From positions 14,245,178-14,309,177 of the forward strand of contig NC_051074.1 in the NCBI RefSeq assembly GCF_004664715.2: 64,000 nt of DNA. Direction: 5' to 3'. Under the pieces are notes generated by a model that made no database searches, was not told where the DNA came from, and saw only the letters and a list, made by a program, of their open reading frames with translations. This document shows, piece by piece, positions 1 through 12,807 of this stretch (positions within the stretch are counted from its first letter, which is position 1; each line of letters opens with the position of its first letter). Made by a program: the position numbers and the translations under genes. Source of the DNA: Peromyscus leucopus (lineage: Eukaryota; Chordata; Mammalia; Rodentia; Cricetidae).

Positions 1-1319
1 TCTGCTCCGTGGTCCTTCAAACCGTACACAACAGAGGCTGGATAGTCCCTGATGGGACCCAAAGTAGGAGGAAATCTGGAACCTAAATAACCGAGTCATG
101 TTTTCCAATTCTCGGCCCAGAGTCCCTAGAGCAGGGGGCTCTGTTGGGTAAGACTACAATCTCAAATAAGGAATAAAGCCTGACGCTCACTCAGCAGCCC
201 CTGGCTATCGTGGGCTTTCAGTGTGTACTGAGTGAAGTCTAGTGCATGAAGCTATAGCCAGATGACAGAGGCTGGATAATGTTTGGGACTGTGGTGAGAA
301 GCAGGGAGTCTTCCAAAGAAAAAACAACTGGGCAATCTCAACGGTGCCTTCAGAATCTACCCTGCCACCCCCAATGTTTCCACCACAAAATCGCATACAT
401 TTCAGTAAAGGAAACATTGTTCAGTGATATTCTGTCAACTTTCCAAGTGCTGATAGTAATATAGAGATCAGAAAATAAGTTTCCACTAGTCAAAGAAGCT
501 TGGGAAATCCTATAGCCACACACTACATCTGTGGGATATACACATGAGCATATTATGTTTTGAAAGTCACAAAGGTTAATTTTGACAAATCCAGGATATT
601 TCTTGACATTTTAGCAGTTGAACACCATTTTGGTCAGTACACATGTTCACCTCCCTCTAACCAGTGTTCTGGTAACATCATACTAGGAAAGGTAAAAATT
701 CAAATATTACCTTCAGAAGGAAGAGGCATATTGTCACAGCTGTTCATGTTTGTATTTTTGTATTGGGAATCTATGTTTCTGGAGTTATGATGTTTGCTGT
801 GTTTCTTGTTGTAGATATCTGGCCTTGTCTTTGTTGGGTGGGTTTTCCATTCTTTGATTGCTGTTGCTCACTCTAGATCCTAGGCAAGTAGGGTCACTGT
901 GGGGTCCCCACTTTAGAGAGCTTATTCAGATCAGTGGGTGACAGAAAGGAATGGAGATAGTCTAGGAGGGAAGAATAAGAGGGGCAGTGGAAAAGAGCTA
1001 GAGAGGGCAGTTACACCAAGAGGTGGAATCTTCAGGAAGTGGAGGTAGGGTAAGAGGAGGAGCTTCTGTATGCAGGCTGCTGCAGGACTCAGAGGAAGTC
1101 TTAAGAGACTGAAATGGAGGGCAGAAAAGATATGAAAACTCACCCACTTGTGTCTCAGCCCAGTGAGGCCACTTGGGTCCCTGGTAGAAAATGTTTCTGT
1201 AGATTAGTGGCTGACATAAAGTAATGGAGATGGGCTAGAATGGATGGAAGTGGAGCCAGAATGTATCATGGCTTTGCTATGGTTACAGTCAAAACGTTAT
1301 GTTTAGAAATAAAATAGTT

Positions 1320-1800
1320 CTGAAATTTAAATTAGACTTCTTCAAAATTAGAACTTCTGCTCTTAAAAGACACAGCTATGAAAAAGAAAAGAAGCCATGA
1401 TGGAGGAGATTCCACACCACATATAAAGAACTTGTATTCAGAATGTATCTATCTTCCCCCAAATTCTCAAGAGTAACAGTAAGAAAAAAAAGCATCCAAA
1501 TTCAAAAGAATCAAAGTATTTTACTCTATATCTTACCAAAGACATGCACTTGAAAAATGTGTAGCAGCATCATTCATCAAAGAAAGTAAGTTCAAACTGT
1601 AAAAGGTTAAGAATGAGGAAAAATTAAGCTACTGATACTAAGTATCATTCTAACAGGTTAGAATGATGACACATAAAGCTATGGATACCAACTGTTTCAA
1701 TAAGTAAAAACAAAAACAAAAACACCTAGAACCTTTTACACTGCTGGTGAGAGGTAAAAATGGAACAACCACTTGGGAAAAGAATTTAACAGCTTCCTTA
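1320..1800 (+). repeat. Old L1 fragment (L1M-like, ORF2 3' part)
   Basis: The order of diverged motifs matches an ancient mammalian L1 read in sense: 'ttctgctcttaaaagacac', 'cttgtattcagaatgtat', then 'acactgctggtgaga' and a lysine/asparagine-rich A-rich end. It is too decayed to code. Confidence 0.6.
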
Positions 1801-1827
1801 AAAATTAAATAAACTCTGTCTTTTAAG

Positions 1828-1831
<4 letters not shown>

Positions 1832-1911
<80 letters not shown>
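1832..1911. repeat. (CT)n-(GT)n microsatellite
   Basis: 48 nt of perfect TC/CT (1832-1879) run directly into 32 nt of GT (1880-1911). The CT arm is the reverse complement of the GA arm at 2074-2119. Confidence 0.97.
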
Positions 1912-1917
<6 letters not shown>

Positions 1918-2020
1918 TGTATGTTCTGATGAGTATAAGTTATAAGAGGACAGAAGGCAGCTTTGGATTTCCTTTATGATATACATGCTGGAACCAAATG
2001 TGTGTCTTCTACAAGCAGCA

Positions 2021-2034
2021 GTTGTTTGTTTGTT

Positions 2035-2119
<85 letters not shown>
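2021..2119. repeat. (GTTT)n-(GT)n-(GA)n microsatellite
   Basis: Short GTTT repeats lead into about 36 nt of TG (2038-2073) and 46 nt of perfect GA (2074-2119). Short open frames on both strands here are low-complexity products (Arg-Glu, Cys-Val, Thr-His or Ser-Leu alternations). Confidence 0.97.
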
Positions 2120-2123
<4 letters not shown>

Positions 2124-2793
2124 CTTTTTTTTTCAGAAAAAAATACTCAAGTAGCATCTAAAATCTGCCCATTGGCACTTCAAGAGCATATTTCAAAGTA
2201 AATTATTAACTAAGTGTGGAAGCATGATACACAATAACATTTTACATGGATGAATGAGCCAACCTTGCTTCTCAAATTATTGGTTATATATTTACGCAAA
2301 AGCCTTTAAATAAAAATAACTTCCAATATTTTCAAGAATATATTTATTTTGGCCCTACAGTCCTAAAAATATACCACTGTCTGTACACATAGTTTCTAGT
2401 TGAAAATTCTACATAAAATAATTTTGTTTCCAAAGATTTGGGCATTGAAATGATCATTATTTGTGTAGCACCAGTTAGAGACACTTACAAATGGTTATTT
2501 ATTTAATGGTCTAATAACAGGAAACACAAGTAATCTACCTTCGTGTCTGTTTTTGAATGTGTTCATGCTGTTACTACCAATAAACTCGGTTTATCAAAGG
2601 ACAGTGGCCACTGTGAATTTAATCTATTTGTTTAGAGTGAAGTTAAAACATTCAGCAGAAAACAATTAAAGAGGAAAGAGGCCTGGAGAAGAGGATTTCT
2701 AGTATTGAGGTGTCAAAGATCATAGAATATACATGACAAATAAGCAATTTCTAACATTGCTGTTTAGCTTTGAGCTTATACTTAAGTCAACAT

Positions 2794-2848
2794 TTTATAT
2801 ATATATATATATGAAATATATATATTGTATATATAAATATGATATATA
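2794..2848. repeat. (TA)n-rich tract
   Basis: Interrupted alternating TA with GAAATATA breaks; AT-rich simple sequence. Confidence 0.85.
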
Positions 2849-3235
2849 CATATTGGAAACTTTGAGAAATATGAATAATGATTCTTAAATTTTCAAGAAA
2901 AGGATATAAAAGAAAAATAGCACACAGCTGGAAGCTAAACCTTGGGAAATACATTTAAAAGTGATGTGCTACTATTGGATGGGCTGCTTTGGCAGCAAGC
3001 AGTTCATGTAAGCACTTTTAGAAGTACAGTTTTTCCTGACTTCTTTTATTGGCTATCCAGGTGAAAGCAGTTAGCTTTAAAAAGAATTGTCATTGACACC
3101 ATTAACATTGTTATCATCTTGGAACTCATCATCTACTTCTGTAACAAGCGTTTCTCTGTCTCATCTCTCTGTGTCTGTCTCTCTTTCTCTTTTATGTGTA
3201 TGGACATCATACAGAAACACACATGGCTATTACTT

Positions 3236-3743
3236 CAGTACTCAGAACACAAAGGAAATAAAGAAATCCTAGATGTCAACCAACAGAAAAATGAATAACA
3301 GTGTTTCATATGCACAGTAGAATTTTATTCGACCACAAAGGAAGATGAAATCATAACACTTGCAGGAAAATATGTGGAGATGGGAATTATATGAACCAAA
3401 GTAACACAAAATCAGAAATACAGACAGACATGTTTTTTTTCTCATATGTGGAACTTAGATTTAGTTTATATATATATGAATATATATGTGGACAGAGTGT
3501 GAATACTGTCAATAAACCGGAAAGGGGTCAATAGGAAGGGGAAAGGGGGTTTTCTGGAATGCCAAAGAGAGTAGTAGAATGCATGTGAGAATGAAAACAG
3601 AAGGAAGTTACTATGGGATGAGCAAGAGGTGGTGAGAGATTTGAGAGGAGAGTGGAAAAGGAGATCAATATAAACAAAGTATAAATGAAAATGCTCCAAT
3701 TAAGCTGATTACTTTGTGTGTTATTTTTTTAAATAATAAAAAA
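3236..3743 (+). repeat. L1 3' end fragment, sense
   Basis: Contains the decayed L1 tail signature: 'ctagatgtcaaccaacagaa', 'gtagaattttattcgacca', 'tgcaggaaaatatgtggaga' and 'ctcatatgtggaactta'. It ends in an A-rich segment with AATAATAAAAAA. It is 5' truncated. Confidence 0.7.
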
Positions 3744-3787
3744 TGTTAATTGCTCAGATTTTTTTCATAAATCAATTACAGAATCTT

Positions 3788-3838
3788 CTTCCCCCCTTCC
3801 TACTTCCCTCACTCCCTCCCTTCTCTCCTTCCTTCAAT
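3788..3838. repeat. Pyrimidine-rich low-complexity tract
   Basis: A run of CTTCC/CTCCC units about 50 bp long. Confidence 0.8.
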
Positions 3839-5491
3839 AGTTAAGAAGCACTTACTGTGAGCCAACAGTAAATGATAAAATGAGAAGTTGAGGTCCCTGA
3901 CCTATCCTTGCAAGAACAGGAGACTGCTGAGAAGTTGTTCAGTGCTTGGCATGTTTGTGCTAAGTATGCTGGAGGCTAAGAGACTCGAGGGTGCAAAGAA
4001 CCTGGGCCACAAGGGCCACTGAGATACTTTCTTGTCACTGGATGAGGAAAGTTCAGGATCTATAGGAAGGGAGAGACAAGAGGAAGACTAGAGAAAAGGG
4101 GCTTTAAAGAGAGGAAGGCTAATCAGCAGCCAAGAAAGGTCCATCTGTCTCTGTCTTGCACATCTCTATCTTTACATGTCTATGCCTCTCAACAGACTCG
4201 AGTCAAGGATCAACCTGAAGAACAATTATGTATGATTTCTAGGACTCTATGATGATTTAACACTAAGGAACAAGAATTTCCATGTACCTCTGAAGAGGTT
4301 TAAAAACAGCATCTCTGAGATGGTTGTTACTGAACAGTATGTGAACAAAAGGGCAGATTTATGACTTCTAGAGCTGAGTCAGAAGAATGCACCTAAATTT
4401 CTGATGTAGTAAAGTGATACTGGAAAACCATGACACCTTATAAGGAAGGCATGGTCGCCATACTGTTTGGTAATGGTTCTTAATATGACAACTTGTTGAT
4501 TGATTAAACTTGCTCACTTGTGGTGTAGGCATCCCATCCTTAAAAGGCTCTGGCTGAAGGTGCTATGAGAAAGGATCAGGCAGAGAGGTTCTCTCTCTGG
4601 AGACAGAAGCCTTTTAAACTGAGCTTTTACTCATTCAAAGGACAAGAAGGGGAAGATTAAGAAACTGACAGCCTGTACTTGGGAATAGCTTGGAGCTCTT
4701 CTGTATTGCTCGGGAATGGACCAACAAGAGTAGCTGTGAAGTCTTTAACTACTGAGGCTGATGTAACTTCACCTAATGCTAAGGAAGCCTGCTCACAATA
4801 TTACAATGCTTTGTCAACCAGTAAAAAATTTTTTTTCCAGAAAAGTGACTAGGTGGATTTTTTTTTCTACTTGAAATCTATTTTATATAACTCTAAGCAA
4901 TGAATTTTATTAGGGTATGAGTGATTTTTCTAGTTGGGTAGTCAAATTGCAGCCTACAATGAGGAAATGGAACTGTTGGTACTCTTTGAATATTAGTTTA
5001 GCATTCCTCACATCTGTCAACAACACTTGAAAGCATTTTCCATGAAGAACTGAAGCTGAGTTAATTCTTATAGTAAGACCATTGTGCACACAGCTGATTG
5101 TGTTGAGATTGAGGTTAATGAACCTTGAGATCCCTAAAGTATGTCTCCACGAGTCTTCTGTTCGTGAATTCTACTGAATGACAAGGTAGAATCTTCATCT
5201 AAATGCAAATATTTCTTAGAATTACAGCTGTCTAAGCAATGGTAATCACCTTGGAGTGTACATTTACACATGTGTAACATAATTTAAATAAGAAAATGTC
5301 TGTGACTTGATTGTTCTTTTGAGTCAAACTATAGTTTGAACTAAGAACTCAGGAAACTGCGTATTGACTAAGGCACAATATTTTGTGACTGGAAAGATGG
5401 AATTATATGTTATTACATGGACCTCACAAGTGTTATGGACGACAGTAAGTGGAAATTTATGTAAAAGTTTTACCTTGAAAATTTATTGTGA

Positions 5492-5637
5492 GGGGCTGGA
5501 GAGATGACTCAGTGATTAAGAGCACCTGTTACTCTTGTATTGGTCAGGAGTTCAATTCCCAGAATCCACCTTTGGTACTCACTATCACCTCTGACCCCAG
5601 TTTCAGGGAATCTGACACTCTCTTCCGGTCTTTGTAG

Positions 5638-5688
<51 letters not shown>

Positions 5689-5711
5689 TAAAATTAAAGT
5701 ACATCCTTAAA
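5492..5711 (+). repeat. B2 SINE with (CA)n tail
   Basis: Starts with GGGGCTGGAGAGATGACTCA, the tRNA-derived head of B2 with its pol III A box. 'gttcaattcccagaatccac' (B-box region) follows, then a 47-nt (CA)n run at 5640-5686 and an AATAAAATTAAA tail. Confidence 0.85.
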
Positions 5712-6899
5712 ATTTTCATTATCTACTTACATCATTTTGGAGAGAACTTAATGCATGAGGCTATTAAAGCAGTGTAGAAAAAAGGAAGTGTTGTTTGCCT
5801 AGGTTTGGTTTGAGATGGTTTAAGGCATGTGTATCAGAGGCTTTGTGTGAGCCCTCTTCAGTTACAGTGGATGAAAATGCAGGAACAACACATTTATGTT
5901 GACTAAATAAATGTCACTGTTTAGTAAGTATCTACTGATTTAATAAGGGTTATCCTGCTAAAATGGCTTCCGATCGCTTTGTTGTCTTTGGTTAGGTGGG
6001 TACACAGTTGACAATTTCTTGACTTTGGAAGATTGCTCATGTCGAAAGAAAGCACCCAAAGGAAGAAGAGAGAGTAAGATAAATGTGGGGACAGCAGTGA
6101 AATGTGCCTTTCTCTCAAGGCAGTTTAATGGCCTAAGTTTTGCTACTCATCACTTCTGTGGCAGCCTCCCCCAGTTCAGCCTGGATTTGCAAAGGAGAAG
6201 GTACCTTTCATGTCTACTTTTGGGGTCTGAGTGTGGCAACAGACTCTTCACACCATGCACTGCCAGTCCTACCATCCGCTTCCACCCTCTCAGACTCTCA
6301 TCTGTCCCCCATACTAAGGGTGCCAGGCTGGACTCCATCTGACTGTGATGAGAAACTCTACACCTTATTCTATTACTGTGCAGTTTAATTTCTCAGAGCA
6401 CAAGCAGTCATTGAAGACTTGGGAGTAGTTCATGAGAATTAATTATAACTTAGGGAGAAAGGAACTCTAAAATTGCATCTTCAATATGTCTGTTTCCTGG
6501 TCCAATAGAAGAGGGTAAAAAGAAACAGACAAACCCCTGACAAGTCCTTAATTAAGGGCACACTTTCTGCATCTTGCTCTCCTTTCCTGGCTCTCATCTC
6601 CAATGTTCACTTTCCTCCTTTTTAGTAAAACTTTTTTGTCGTTCCCCCGACCCCATGGGAACTTGTCTTGCCCTAGTTTCCATTTGTTTCTTCTAAATAT
6701 GCAATCAATAAAATAAAACATTCTCCAGCCATATATTTGAACTCTCTAAGATACTCAGTTTGAACAACATGGAATATCCTTTAGCAGAGGACAGCAGAGA
6801 TGGAGTGGGCTTTGGTATTTCAAATGTTGAGTATCTAATGTTTCCAGTAGAGTTTTGCCTTATCATCCTTCCTGGGCGAAACTAATACTAATGGATAAA

Positions 6900-6910
6900 G
6901 TGTGTGTATG

Positions 6911-6941
<31 letters not shown>

Positions 6942-6958
6942 GTGTGTGTATGTGTGTA
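6900..6958. repeat. (TG)n microsatellite, interrupted
   Basis: TG repeat with several TATG interruptions. Confidence 0.95.
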
Positions 6959-7716
6959 TTATGGAGTGTGTATGTTCATATATATGTATGTACATTCACA
7001 CACATTGACCAGGATGAACATAAATCTCATGGAAGACAAGGCTGAATTTATATAACATGAATTGTGATATAGAAGCTGAGATACACTTCACATTGGTGAG
7101 CACAGTCATGTTAATTCTCTCCAGATGACTTCAGCAGATTCTCTGGTTTTCTGCAATAAATGTTAATAAAGAGGCTCCATCCTTTGTTCTCTTGATGACT
7201 CTTGGGTTTTGCAAGTAAAGGGCATTTTTTAAAACTAATTTTAGTTTTCCATGCATGTATTACACATAGGCAGCTTTCATTCAAACAGAAAATCTAGAAC
7301 AGTAGATGTAATTCTATTTGTCCGAGGAATAAAGGAAGAGTGTTAGGTAGCTTAAATCATTTGGACTAGGTCACATGACTATATAATCTGTGTGATTTCA
7401 AAGCCCATGTTATTTATGAGATTTAGTCACAGTGTATCTCATAAGTAATTCAATATCATGAGTACAGGTCAGGACTGATCCAACTCACACAAGTGTGCAA
7501 ATAGTTTACAGCAATAGGAAACAAATGCTTTGGTTTGGTCCCCACCAACTCTTTTGTTTGCTTGTTTGTTGGTTGGTTTTTGTTTTTGTTTTTCAAGCAA
7601 AGGGTGGGCACTCTGATTTGGATATCTTCATAATTAAACATAACAGCATTTGGGGATATGTTAGGAAAAACAAGAAGTTCCAATACTGTAGTAGGAAATG
7701 ATTACAAAGGAAAAAA

Positions 7717-7812
7717 GACCCTGGCTATGTAGCTCAAGCTGACTTTGAATTTGCAACTTTGGCCCTCTAAGTGCTGATAAGTGTCATTATACATGTATAC
7801 TACCACGCCTGA
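7717..7812 (-). repeat. B1 SINE fragment, antisense
   Basis: 'ctggctatgtagctcaagct', 'actttgaatttgcaactt', 'aagtgctgataagtgt' and 'accacgcct' match the B1 complement in order. Confidence 0.7.
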
Positions 7813-9427
7813 GGATTTTCCTTTCTAATGCACATACGTAGTGCTACAGTTGCCCTCTCAACAGCGATTTCCTTGTGGTCCACATATTTTATTATGCTTC
7901 ATCATTCAATAAATAGAAACAAAAATTTCCTTGGGGCTTCCTCTTTGACCCCTGGGTTTTGTAGCACTTTTCAAGCATTTGAATATCCCTCACCATCTTT
8001 CTGTTAGTAATTTCTAACTTGATTTCATGATAGCTGTAAAAAAAAATTACCTGCATAATTTACTTTCTTTTGTACTTGCTGAAGTTTTTTTTTTTCTGTG
8101 AAGCAGGATATAAGATGGGTTGGTACGTGTGCAATGACCATTAAACACACTGTGCAATTTTCTCTTCTTAGGTGCTGCTCCACAGATAGGAGTTTGAGCC
8201 TCTCGGTTGGTGATTTTATTGATTCTCACTGATCTGTCTAGTTGTTCTATCATTTGTTAATATAAAATTTTTGAAGCTGTCAGTCAGTGCACATTTAGCT
8301 ATTCCTTCTCCACTTCTCCATGTTTTATATTACATGGTCTGAGTTATGATGCTCCATGCACACACATGGGCTTTCTGGTTATACTGACCATTTTACAGTA
8401 TAACATCCTTACTGTTTTTTGGCATTTTTTTGCTCTGAAGTTTACTTTAGCTGACATTAATTTAGCTACCCTTGCTCTTTCCCCAACAGTTTGTATGATG
8501 ATATATTTACTCTTAAGCTATCTGAGTCTTATAATTGAAATTATTTTCTTACGACAGCATACAGTTGAATGACTTAAAAAAAAACATACCGCTGATTTCT
8601 TTTAAACACAAATTACTCTAATTTTTATTTTATGCCAACTGTATGCTTATTCTATAGTCCCAGGGGATGACTCCAAGATTATGTACACACTTAGCATACG
8701 CTTAACCATTGAGATAAACCCTTAACCGAAAGTTATTTATTATTGATCTGGTAGGGTTTGAACGTGTTACTTTATTTTAGTTTGTGATATATTCTTTTTG
8801 GCATTTCTTCTTCTTGTTTTCTTTTGTATAACTTGTATTTTAATACCACTTTGATTTTTCTATAGTGCTTTTTCCAGTGAAACCCTGTGCAGGAAAATGA
8901 GTGGTTGAGTTCAGTATCACACTGCTGATGTACACACCACTGTGGTGGCATTGTCCGATTAGTTAAAGTACTATTTAGGAACTCTATCATTTCCACTTTC
9001 CCTCCCCCTTTTAATTGTCTTAAGTCGATTTCATGCATGTACAGCAGGATAACATCATGTGTTCCAATGCTTCCTCTCCCTGGGAAGGATTACTCAGAAA
9101 ATGCAAGGATGGAAGGGAAATCTCTTGTGCTCACATCCATGATTTTGTTCACTTAATTTTTGCTTCCATTTGAGTTTGGTGTGCCAGTGTTCCTTCTTCT
9201 GTTGTTTTATTTATTTCCTTCAAAGTGTTATCAAGGTGGGTCCAACAGTGACAACATCTTTCTGTTTCTATACTTGTAAACGTCTTCATTTTCCCTTCAC
9301 TCCTGAAATGCATTCTAGCTGGACAGGATTCTGGGATGGCAGCTCTTTTTTCTCAGCACCTGAGAAATGTACTGCTGCTCTCTCTGTTTCCTGCTGCAAC
9401 TTATTGGAGAAATTATTTTGGCCACTC

Positions 9428-9760
9428 CACATAGTTTAAAGGATATTTATTTAATGGCGTAACTCACAAATTAAGTAATGGGTAGGTCGCAGGGTCTGGG
9501 GAAGGTGTAACGCAGTCCAGCGGTGTTCTCCGGAGCTCTGCACAGTCCACCTTCACCGTTCGGTGTCTCGGCACCGAGAGAGTGCACAGAGAGAGCGCTG
9601 GCCCATCCAGCTCTCGGGTCCCCAGGCACCTCCCCTCGCCCCGCCTCGTAGGCGTGACAGTTGTCAGAGTCTCAATGGGGGTTGGAACTTCCAGATCCAA
9701 GCTGGAATGGCTACCCACTACAGCAACTTCTGTCACTTGAGTTATTTTCTGTTACAATGA
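9428..9760 (-). mobile_element. GC-rich insert inside the old L1, family not assigned
   Basis: About 330 bp of CpG- and GC-rich sequence breaks the AT-rich antisense L1 abruptly. Read on the minus strand it has TGTAGTGGGTAGCC near one end and AATAAA (plus-strand TTTATT at about 9448) near the other, which would suit a solo LTR or other retroelement end. I could not match a named family. A 7-bp direct repeat, GCAACTT, occurs at 9396-9402 and just after 'ctaca' at about 9723, and may be a target duplication. Open frames here are fortuitous. Confidence 0.4.
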
Positions 9761-10307
9761 AACAAACGTTATTTCCTGCTGCAAGGATTCCTCATTCCTT
9801 GTTTTCAGAAGTTGGAGTCTGATAGGTTGTGGCTAGTATTTCTTTAGGTTTTTCCTGGGGACTTTTGTCAGCTTCTAGACACTTTCAGATTGTGTGTTCT
9901 GTCTGACTTCAAGAGTCGAGCAAAACCATTTCTCAGCAGTGGTCCTCCCTCTTCTTTGCTAAGACTCTGGCAACAGGGAAGCTAGATCTCTTGTCTCAGT
10001 TCCACAGGTCTCCAAGGCTCCATTTACTTATTTTTTTAGGCTAGTGTCTCTCTGTTATTTAGATTGAACTATCTCCACAGTTTCTAATTCCAAGTCTCCA
10101 ATTATTTCTCTAGTCATCTCCGGTATGCTATCAAGCTCAACCACTGAAAATTTTTTGTTTATTATTATACTTTTCAGTTTGAATATTATCTTCTCATTTC
10201 TCCTTATATCTTCTGTTTCTTTGCTGGATTTTCCTTTATTGTTGTTTTTTTCCCCTTTATTTTCCCCTTGTCTTCCTCTTCCTCATTCTCCTCCTTCCCC
10301 TCTTTGA

Positions 10308-10405
10308 TGGTAGGTGTGGAGTTTTCCTGTACTGCCCAGATTGACATCGAACTTCTGGGCTCAAAGAATTCCCTTGCCTAGCCTCCTAAATACTCCGAAA
10401 GCATA
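10308..10405 (-). repeat. Old B1-like fragment, antisense
   Basis: 'tgtactgcccagattgaca', 'tcgaacttctgggctcaa' and 'cctagcctcctaaatac' follow the order of a B1 or 7SL-derived SINE complement. Nested in the L1. Confidence 0.55.
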
Positions 10406-12540
10406 TATCAACTGTTGTTGTTGTTGTTAGAGAATTTCTATGAAGACTACTTTTAAATCTGTGAGGTGATTCTAGCATCTATCTTGTCTCCTATTGTATA
10501 TCACTCAACTGGAGATTTTCTGGTTTTGCTACCAGTGACTTTAAACCTGGAGCCTTTGCATATTATACTGTGAGACTGTGGGTGGTATTTAAGCCTCTGA
10601 TCTCATAGGGTTCTCTCTACTTCACTCCAGGAAGGTAAAGAGAGGGGCAAGTAGCAATGGACACACCCAGATTCTTCATTCAGCACCAAGGGGTGGAGGT
10701 TCGTGATTGCCACTACGGATGCCACACGGATAGAATCGTTTGGTTCCTGTTCCCTGACCTATTCATGCTAGCACCGCCGGGTTCACGGTACCAACTCCAC
10801 GGGGAAGAGGAGGATATACGGATGCCAGATGGTATGGATGTATGGGTGGTATGGACTTCCCATGTGTCTGCGCCTGCTGCTGTAAAGGGAGGGACACTTT
10901 CTGTTCCCCCACTCAACCTTCTCTGACACTATCCAGGTTGTGGGGTGTTTGAGCTCTCACATCCAGCAAAGGTGAAGTTCCAGCACCCCTGCTTGACCTC
11001 TGATCATATGGGTCAAGTGAAACTTTTAAAAACTAATTGATCAATTGGAGTTTTGTTGTGGGTAGACTGGTTATTTTTGGAATGTTACTATGTTGCTAGT
11101 ATGTTCTTCACCTTGCCCTGTGACTAGAGAGAATGGGACTTTGTGGGTAATTTCTTTTCTTGCTGCACCCACTGATATTTCTAGGTCATTATCTTACCTG
11201 ACATCACTTCTGTGGTGTGTGATACATAAAGAAAACCCTGGGAATCAATAACTCTAACTTTAAGGCAGGCTTCAGTATCCTTAGCTGGTGTTCCTTTATC
11301 TACCTAACAGGTTTCTTATATTTAATATATAATGCCCAGGATTTGGTGTTATATTTTGTTGGAGGGCTAGCAAAAGGCCCATCTACTTCATCTTCCCTGA
11401 CACATCTTTTCATTTAACTTTAACCACACTGAAGAGAAAACTGGTTTAATGATAGTTTTTTAGATAAGGATATACTATAACATCATTTTATAGTTTATTT
11501 TTTATTTATTATCATGTTCAGAGGTTTTTAAGTGTCCATTCCTATTGAGCTTCATTTTTCTTAACATACACCCAACATCTCATTAAGCAAAATGTCATTA
11601 TTTCTTTAGTCAGGTTCCTATTAATAAACTTTATCTTTCACAATGATGTTGCAATGAATAGCTTGCATATATTATTTCACTGCACTTATTTCAGTAGAAA
11701 AATTACCAAATACTAAACTCAACCACTGTATTTCACAATACAGAAATCAGAAGTACAAGGTGTTCCTTTGGGGTCCACTAAATTTACTTTCTTTATTACA
11801 ATAAACTGTAAGTTCCAAGGCCACTGTTTCCCTCTCACTGTCTGCGGGTCTTTGCCTGAGGGAGGAATTCTTTAGTTCTATTATAGCTCAGGGAACCTGA
11901 ATTGGTGTGGCCTGCAGACAAGTTGGTGCCTGCCAGTCTTAGTGTCTGTCAAGTTTTTGTGCACATTAATCAATGCCTGTATTTGATGTTTTGTGTGTAT
12001 GTGCCGAGTTTCAGAGGAGAAGTTTAGATAAGCATACTCACTTAAAAACAACAACAACAAAAATCTTTTCCTAGAGAAAAAAAACAAAACAAAACTGTAG
12101 GTCAACAAAAATATACAAACACAGCTTTCTTGACTCATTTGAAATGTCTTCAGAATTAATTTCTTTCTGTTCTTTAATGTTAACAAAATCAAGCAAGACT
12201 TCTTAGGTACATTCTCTAGCAACATTTTAAGAAGGGACAGCAGTTTGTATACATCTTAATTAAGAACCACTAATAATGATGACATTTCTTTGCTGATTTT
12301 ACTTCTGTGATGGGAATATTATGACCATCAGGCCCCACGGAAGGCAGTTTCAGAGATTTCCCCTCAGTTGAACACGGGACTAAATTGTAAAAGTTGATGC
12401 ATCAGTTGTTTGAAATTCTAAGCCTAATTTTCCCACATAAACATATCCTCAGAGAATCACAGAGAAAATTATCAACTATTATGAAACCAAGTTATAACTG
12501 AACAATTACTTATCTGCCTATTTAGCTGGCTTTAAATTCC

Positions 12541-12640
12541 TGGGATGGGAGCAAGACTGTATCTTTTCTCTTTCTATGCCCTAGTATGTAACACAGATCT
12601 GGTACATAGTATGTCTTCAATGAGTTAGAATGGGAGCAGG
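12541..12640 (+). repeat. Possible L2/MIR fragment
   Basis: 'ccctagtatgtaacacaga', 'ctggtacatagtatgtctt' and 'caatgagtta' resemble the mammalian-wide repeat ending 'gcacatagtaggtgctcaat'. Weak. Confidence 0.4.
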
Positions 12641-12807
12641 TGTGAAGATTCTTAGTGCTCTCTGAAGATTCCTTTTCATGAAGGTAGATTCATTACTATA
12701 ACCTCTTTCTAGCTTCCCAAAGAAGAGAATTCTGTTGGGTCTGCTCTACTTGATGGGTCTCCCATCTTCTTGAGGATGGGGTACCTGCAAAAGAGCCAGG
12801 GATTCTT

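Larger units (their letters stand above)
7815..11395 (-). repeat. Long, old L1 (L1M-like) copy, antisense, with nested insertions
   Basis: Read on +, the motif order matches the complement of an ancient L1: 'gatctgtctagttgttctat' (8233), 'ctctgaagtttactttagct' (8432), 'gacagcatacagttga' (8553), 'aagctcaaccactgaaa' (10133), 'agattttctggttttgctac' (10512) and 'tattatactgtgagactgtg' (10562). Many stops and indels are present. It is interrupted by a GC-rich insert (about 9428-9760) and an old antisense B1 (10308-10405). The 89-codon frame at 10657-10926 lies within this element and is not a gene. Confidence 0.6.

Noticed and set aside
9387..9784. 13-bp direct repeat TTTCCTGCTGCAA around the GC-rich insert, read as a target duplication
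   Set aside because: Both copies fall at places where the L1 complement itself has similar sequence (such as 'cttgctgctttcaag'), so the match may be coincidence; no poly-A or poly-T lies at the junction.
10657..10926. 89-codon frame with a protein-like look
   Set aside because: It sits inside the antisense L1-like stretch and has an open frame on the other strand as well; no family resemblance.
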